From assembly GCA_029959195.1 (NCBI GenBank), contig CP114122.1, positions 2,542,001 to 2,606,000 on the forward strand: a DNA stretch of 64,000 nucleotides, read 5' to 3'. Origin of the DNA: Dictyophora rubrovolvata (Eukaryota; Basidiomycota; Agaricomycetes; Phallales; Phallaceae). The number at the start of each line of letters is the position of its first letter. Position 1 is the stretch's first letter. The notes below the pieces were generated by a model. It was not told the DNA's origin. It saw only the letters and a list, made by a program, of their open reading frames with translations, and made no database searches. The translations under genes and the position numbers were made by a program. This document shows positions 59,052 through 64,000 of the stretch, piece by piece.

Positions 59052-61681
59052 ATGTCTTCCGATGACGAAAAACTAGCTCAGTCGACGGGTCGTCGTGGAG
59101 ATGCGGGTAACCTGTACGGCGTGCGTAGGCCTTGATTTGCCCTGCTTTTCCTTGTATTGCTGTCTTCTGACTCAAAAACCCATGTTCTGGTAAATTATGC
59201 CCAATCTTCTCTCTTCCGGTCATCCTCCTCCCCATCTGAACCACATCGAATACCATCCTTTAACTTATATTGATACCACACAGAGCGCGCAGAATCTGAC
59301 AGATTCTAGTCAAGCTAATATCCCCCAGATGCCGAGGAATAATACAGCAAATGGTATTGCTCCGTTAACAAAGCCATGGGTTTGTTATTTGAAATTTTGC
59401 TGGTTCCTCTCAGCTGCGTCTCTGACTCGTCTTCGCTTCGTTCATTCATTAGAGCCCTGTTACTCTACGACCTTTATTTTTCTTCCCGTTGTTGTCGTTT
59501 ATGGTGGCTGTCGCCATCGCACTGGAGGTGGCACTGCACTTTTCCCAAAAGAAACATGGTATGAACTCGGGCGTTCTTAGACAACTGCATGTCATCATGG
59601 ACTAACCTCGATTCTTAGGATGGCCTGTGACCAACTCGTTCGCAGCGACAACAGGTATTCTGCACTACGTCTACGTATGTCTCAGTCGTCCCTTCTGCAT
59701 CACTCCACATCATGATCTTCTCACGAAAACATATAGACTCTCCCACCGGTCGGCGTTGCCATGATTATCATCGCTCTCTGGGCATGGACCGACCTCGACA
59801 TAAGACGGCAGCAGGTCAACCATCTTCCTCCTCTCTCAGTTTCAAAAGAAAAGAAAATTGATTAAAAGCTTGTCTTTTTGTTTAGCCGTACATCGATCTT
59901 GCCTATGGAAATGCCCCAGCATCACGGTCTTTATTACTCGATTACTCAGCAAAGCACCCTGCCATCGTGACAGCATCCGCCTTACGAAACAATCATTTCC
60001 TTGTTGCCGTTTCATCTGTACTCGTTCTCCTCGGTCTTGCTTTACAGCCCTTAGCTGCGGCCTTGTTCTCAGTGAAAAGCGTATACGGCAACGGACCAGG
60101 TTTGTTCCTTCATCAAAGATAATAAGCAGTCTCATCGTTGACCTTGCGCCCAGACTTGACGTTAATGAGCCTAGAAACTCCGGGTCTAGTTCCCTCCTTC
60201 CGTGACTTCACCTCATTCTATGTCGTACGTCTGTTTGTTCCTCTTATACTAATGACATGGCATATCTGAGTCGCGTCTCAAAAAGGCCGCAGGTTACACA
60301 GCCTCAAACGTACTCTACAACGTCACCGAACCACAGTTTGTTAACGGAGGCTGGGCCACTTCCTCATTCCAGCTTCCAGATGCGGGCACAATTTCCAACG
60401 GTACAATAGCAGTAATGACTACCGGTGTACACTCGACCGGTAATTGCGTAGCTTCAGATACCGTACGCTTTATAACCTGTTTCCATCACATCCTTTTTTT
60501 AATAACCCCTTAAAAGATGAATTTAGACACATCGCCGAACGGTACCGCTTTCAACCTGACAGGGAACTCGCAAGACTGCACTGCCTCAGTTCCAATATCA
60601 ACCTCAGGCGTATTCCCATCCACCCAAGCCAACATCGTTGGTGCAACCTGTTCAGGCGTCACATCCGCCCTATTCGGTCCAGTCGTATTCTGGACATTCT
60701 TTCAACAGTCATCCTCCCAATCACCCCAAGCGACTCTCGTGTTTTGTCGCCCTGATGTAAACGTTCTCAATGTACAAGCAACTGTACAGGTCCCATCTGG
60801 GAGTTTGTTGAACGCTGTGCCTGTTTCGAATTTTTCGAGCAATATTACGGATCCGAGTGGACCTTTGGGTGGGAAAGCTTTGAATGGCGTTGGGTTTGAT
60901 TTGACTGGGGCCGATCCGTTAGTAGAATGACGACACTCTCTATCTCTGCGCAATGTATATTGATATAATTTTTTTTCAAGAGGGACTGTGACGCGTTCTC
61001 ACGCAACAACGACAGCGTTATCTACTGCGATTTTCCTCGAGGCCGAAACCTTACCGGGCGGACTGTCGGCTCAACTCGCCAACCAATCCATGATGGTCAA
61101 CATTACCCAAACGCTATACGTATATAACTGTGTTGCTGCTGTTGTCGCGTTATCACTGACTATATTTTTTTCTATCCAGGAACGATACATGTCAACGGCA
61201 GCCAAAAAGAACTACTTCTTACCTCAAAAGTCATCCTTAAAAGCTACATCTCAAACATTCGTCTCACGGCTTTTCATGGTGTACGTCCCATCCCTCCCTC
61301 CCAACACAACTGCCAACCTGCCTCGAACTAACAAATTAATACAGAGCCGTCGTAACTCACATCCTCGTAGTAATCCTCCTCCTCACAGCCTTCGTAGGCG
61401 GCATGGTCCACTACTTCCACTCACGCAAACGTGATCGCGTCGTCATGCTACGCGAACCGGGCACACTTTTCTCAGCCATGGCCGTCACTGCCAACTCCAA
61501 CTTCGCAGATATTGTCGATCCATATGCGGATAACAAGACTATGTCCAAGATGTTGAAGGGGAAGAGGTTTAGGATGGATCAGAATACGGGGAGAATTGTT
61601 ATGGAAGGTGATATTGGGTATGAGGATTTGGCGTCTCCTACTACTGCGAGGAGTCCGATGCATATCGGGCATATGGGGTAG
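59052..61681 (+). CDS. Polytopic membrane protein of the DUF3433 type
   Basis: DUF3433 proteins are large fungal membrane proteins of unknown role, probably at the plasma or vacuolar membrane. The ATG at 59052 (MSSDDEKLAQSTGRRGDAG) is the likely start. After a Pro/Asn-rich exon (PNLLSSGHPPPHLNH) come SPVTLRPLFFFPLLSFMVAV and ALEVALHFSQKKH, then GWPVTNSFAATTGILHYVY, TLPPVGVAMIIIALWAWTDLD, PYIDLAYGNAPASRSLLLDY, and NNHFLVAVSSVLVLLGLALQPLA, which match the family order. A long extracytoplasmic region follows with many N-glycosylation sites (NVT, NGT, NLT, NSS-like). Two more membrane segments are NCVAAVVALSLTIFF and THILVVILLLTAFVGG, and the cytosolic tail ends HIGHMG at a TAG at 61679. About ten short introns are present. 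I see no break, so it looks functional. Confidence 0.8.
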
Positions 61682-61870
61682 TGGCGGTGTGTAATCAGTT
61701 TGGGGGGGGGGTTTCAATGTCGTATCACTCTTTGTAGATATCTCTTTTAATTATATATGCGTATGGTTCTACTGTTTCGATAGTTTCGTTTTTTTTTTTA
61801 ATTTAATATCATTTATTGAAAATTTTAAATAGATCACGCGCGACGGACTTAAAGCTTAATGCGTAATGAC

Positions 61871-62238
61871 TCATGGTGATGAAACCTCCCTAGAATTACC
61901 ACCGTTCATCTCACCTTCCCCTTCTATATAGTTTTCGTCTACGCCCCCTACGACAGTAGAATACGTGATGCCTGATGCACTCCTAATTAATATGTCTTGG
62001 GCCGCCAACGAGTCGCACATCGCACATGGAACGAGTGGTTTACGTTTGCCTTTATTAACTTGTGGAATTGCACACTTCTTCCCCCGTGCTCCTCTTGCGT
62101 CTCCTGAAACACACTCGGGAGCAGAAGGAGCAGTATCTCAAAGAGGAAGTCATTGCTTCTTTGTTGCCGATATTTATCTGCAACCGCGGGGAAACTCTCT
62201 CTGAAGAACTTGTAACCTCTCTTTGAAGGTGCGTTCAT
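61871..62238 (-). CDS. Small basic CxxC protein, two exons proposed
   Basis: I do not recognise this gene. The ATG at 62238 gives MNAPSKR, then a donor gttaca; an acceptor tttcag about 115 bases on restores a frame reading GDARGARGKKCAIPQVNKGK, RKPLVPCAMCDSLAAQDILI and a C-terminus ending GGNSREVSSP at a TGA at 61871. The second exon is open for about 80 codons without its own Met, which argues for a splice. The CAMC pair and the earlier Cys could bind zinc. The tail is acidic. Support is splice phase and composition only. Confidence 0.35.
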
Positions 62239-62389
62239 TTGATAAATATGTGCTAGAGTGAAAATTCTTCGACTAGATAAAAACACGATACTGTAAACAG
62301 ATTTGGCATAATGTACAATATTTTCAAAAGAAAGAATTCATAATAAACCCCTTGGTTGCAATTTCTTCCCAACAACAAAATGACTCCAC

Positions 62390-63622
62390 TCAATATATAT
62401 CCTTCCCCCGAAAAAGAACAGTCCACACAGGCTTACCCTTACCCTTCAACCCCCCACTCTTCTTACTAACTAACCCATTGAAAATATTCTTCCCACAAAG
62501 CCAATCAATTTTCCTCAAAAAATCCTGCTGATAAGGGTTCTCCTTCTCCCATCGTCTCCCGTACGAATCCAAAACATCATTATACTTGTTCTTGGACTCA
62601 CTACTCGCGTACAAGATATTAATCTCAGCAGCCGTAGGCGATTCCCGGAGGGCTTGGTATATCGCCGTCAGAACTTCGTACACGGTGAGATATTTGTCGT
62701 TTGTCGGGCTTGAACGGCCTCCAACGCGGATTTCCCAGGGGAGATGGGGCGATTGGAGGATCATGAGGGATGTCGGTGGGCGGGTTGCGTATTGGTGGAG
62801 TCCACCGAAGCCTTGGCGGAAGAGGAGGTCTGGTTTAGTGAGGAGGGAGTAAGCGAAAGGTGGAATGGAGAGGTAGGTGTGTAGTTCAAAGGTGTGGTAA
62901 GCTGACGGGTGTTTTTCCTTAGCGAGGATTATGAGTGGATGAATCATTTTATATTAAACTTACAAGAAAGACTCGATCTTCTTAGTGGTCTGTCAACGGG
63001 AGAATTGTACTCGTAGTCGAATTGATCCGGTTCGATGAATGTTGTAGAAATTGGGGAAGAAAAGCTGACTTGTTGGGTGTTGTCGGAATAAGGCGACATT
63101 TGATATCGGGATGAGGCAAGAAAAGTCGCCGAGCGTTTACGGTTACCATTACTATTACCATTCCATGAATATGAAGGTGAATAAGTATCATATCCCATTG
63201 ATTGATCGGACCATGAGTTCATATCTGGTCGAGCTGGAAGACTTTGACGACGTTGACGCCCTTTTTGCCATCGAACACAACTCAGTTTCAGAGAAACATG
63301 ATAACAAGTGATACTCACTGGGAGTTTGAAAAGTTTGAAACCCAAGCGCATTAGAATGCTCCTGATAAGGAGACATTACTGGCGTAGATGTAGGGTAATG
63401 AAATGAGTTCGGGGAACCAATGTTATTGCTGTTACCATACGAAACAGCAGGTTGCATCATCCCACTAGGCCGAAACGCAGATGAATTTGGGCTTGAGACA
63501 TTTCCAAAATCTTGGAAGAAACCGTTTCGTCTGGGCTGGCGAGCGGAATATGATGGTGACACGAGTGGGGGCACTGGCGCTACGGGTCGAAAGGGCTGGA
63601 AAGACTGGTAAGGGGATTGCAT
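62390..63622 (-). CDS. DUF6699 family protein, copy 4
   Basis: Three exons, 63622-63319, 63233-62964 and 62901-62390, join in phase to give 361 residues. The start MQSPYQSFQPFRPVAPVPP opens a long disordered region rich in Ser, Asn, Pro and Tyr. The DUF6699 domain begins near the third exon: ELHTYLSIPPFAYSLL, then YATRPPTSLMILQSPHLPWE, YLTVYEVLTAIYQALRES, FLRKIDWLCGKNIFNGL and the last strand KPVWTVLFRGKDIY. It keeps the family's LPW and RxxDWL marks but differs in detail from the other three copies, with a longer N-terminus. Function unknown; the domain family is probably soluble. Confidence 0.8.
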
Positions 63623-64000
63623 TATCGATTTGTAAAGAGTTTGCGAAAGTGTGTGTGGGGTAAAAAAAGAGAATTTATATCAATGACTTGAAAGGCTGGT
63701 CGGTCGGACGAAGCAGAGAGAAGATCAAGAAGCCTCTCATATAGAAGGCACATTTTGCCACTTGGACCACTTGTGGTTTAGTGGACTATTTTGACCAACG
63801 GACGACTTCCTTCCTTTCTTTATTTGGTCCTTCCAAACCAAAAATGGGACGTCGTACATGGCTATTGGCAATTGCTGGTACCACTGGGATCTTTCGCCCG
63901 CACTCACGTCCAACTTCGCCATTTATTTTTGTGACTCACGACTGTCACTAATAGGCACAGCCAATTTTGCAAATGCACATCATGATGCCAGACACATTTA
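63623..64000. other. Right-edge intergenic sequence
   Basis: This is the promoter side of the fourth DUF6699 gene; a TATA-like gaatttatatc lies about 50 bases upstream of its ATG. No further gene is seen to the window edge. Confidence 0.4.

Overview
The window looks like nuclear DNA of an Agaricomycete-type basidiomycete fungus. Genes are split by short GT-AG introns of about 35 to 110 bases. The recognisable families (DUF6699, DUF3433, DOMON/cytochrome b561, Lunapark, beta-carbonic anhydrase, fungal-type MULE transposases) fit such a genome. I saw no bacterial or organelle features, no rRNA, no convincing tRNA and no CRISPR array. Splice sites were read by eye from phase and consensus, so exon models are inference unless the family match is strong.

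Left part (1 to 15.4 kb): a Ser/Pro-rich gene running off the left edge, an unresolved orphan, an aldo/keto reductase, a gluconokinase and a single-pass membrane protein, separated by long non-coding stretches. From 15.4 to 19.4 kb lies a decayed Mutator-like (MULE) transposon on the minus strand, carrying two unrelated solo LTRs whose ends and target-site duplications can be seen. Next come two tandem orphan paralogs (19.5 to 20.8 kb), a small Cys-rich protein and a multi-exon disordered orphan (to 23.4 kb).

Middle part (23.8 to 45.6 kb): mostly gene-poor. It holds two single-exon DUF6699 paralogs in opposite orientation (27.6 and 39.0 kb) and a three-exon basic, probably nuclear orphan at 32 kb.

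Right part (45.6 to 64 kb): denser. It has a third DUF6699 gene; a beta-carbonic anhydrase in which the usual zinc-ligand His reads as Arg; a hAT-like MITE built of GGTTCGG-type repeats; a tandem pair of MAPEG-like membrane proteins with matching introns; a kinase fragment; a complete Lunapark homolog (7 exons, 375 aa); a DOMON/cytochrome b561 gene cut by a solo LTR and further decayed; a polytopic DUF3433 protein; a small CxxC protein; and a fourth DUF6699 gene (361 aa, 3 exons).

The genes do not form an obvious pathway cluster. The main themes are local duplication (four DUF6699 genes, two tandem pairs) and transposon activity that has broken one host gene. I found no clearly new multi-gene system; the carbonic anhydrase substitution and the LTR-split reductase are the strongest second-look items.
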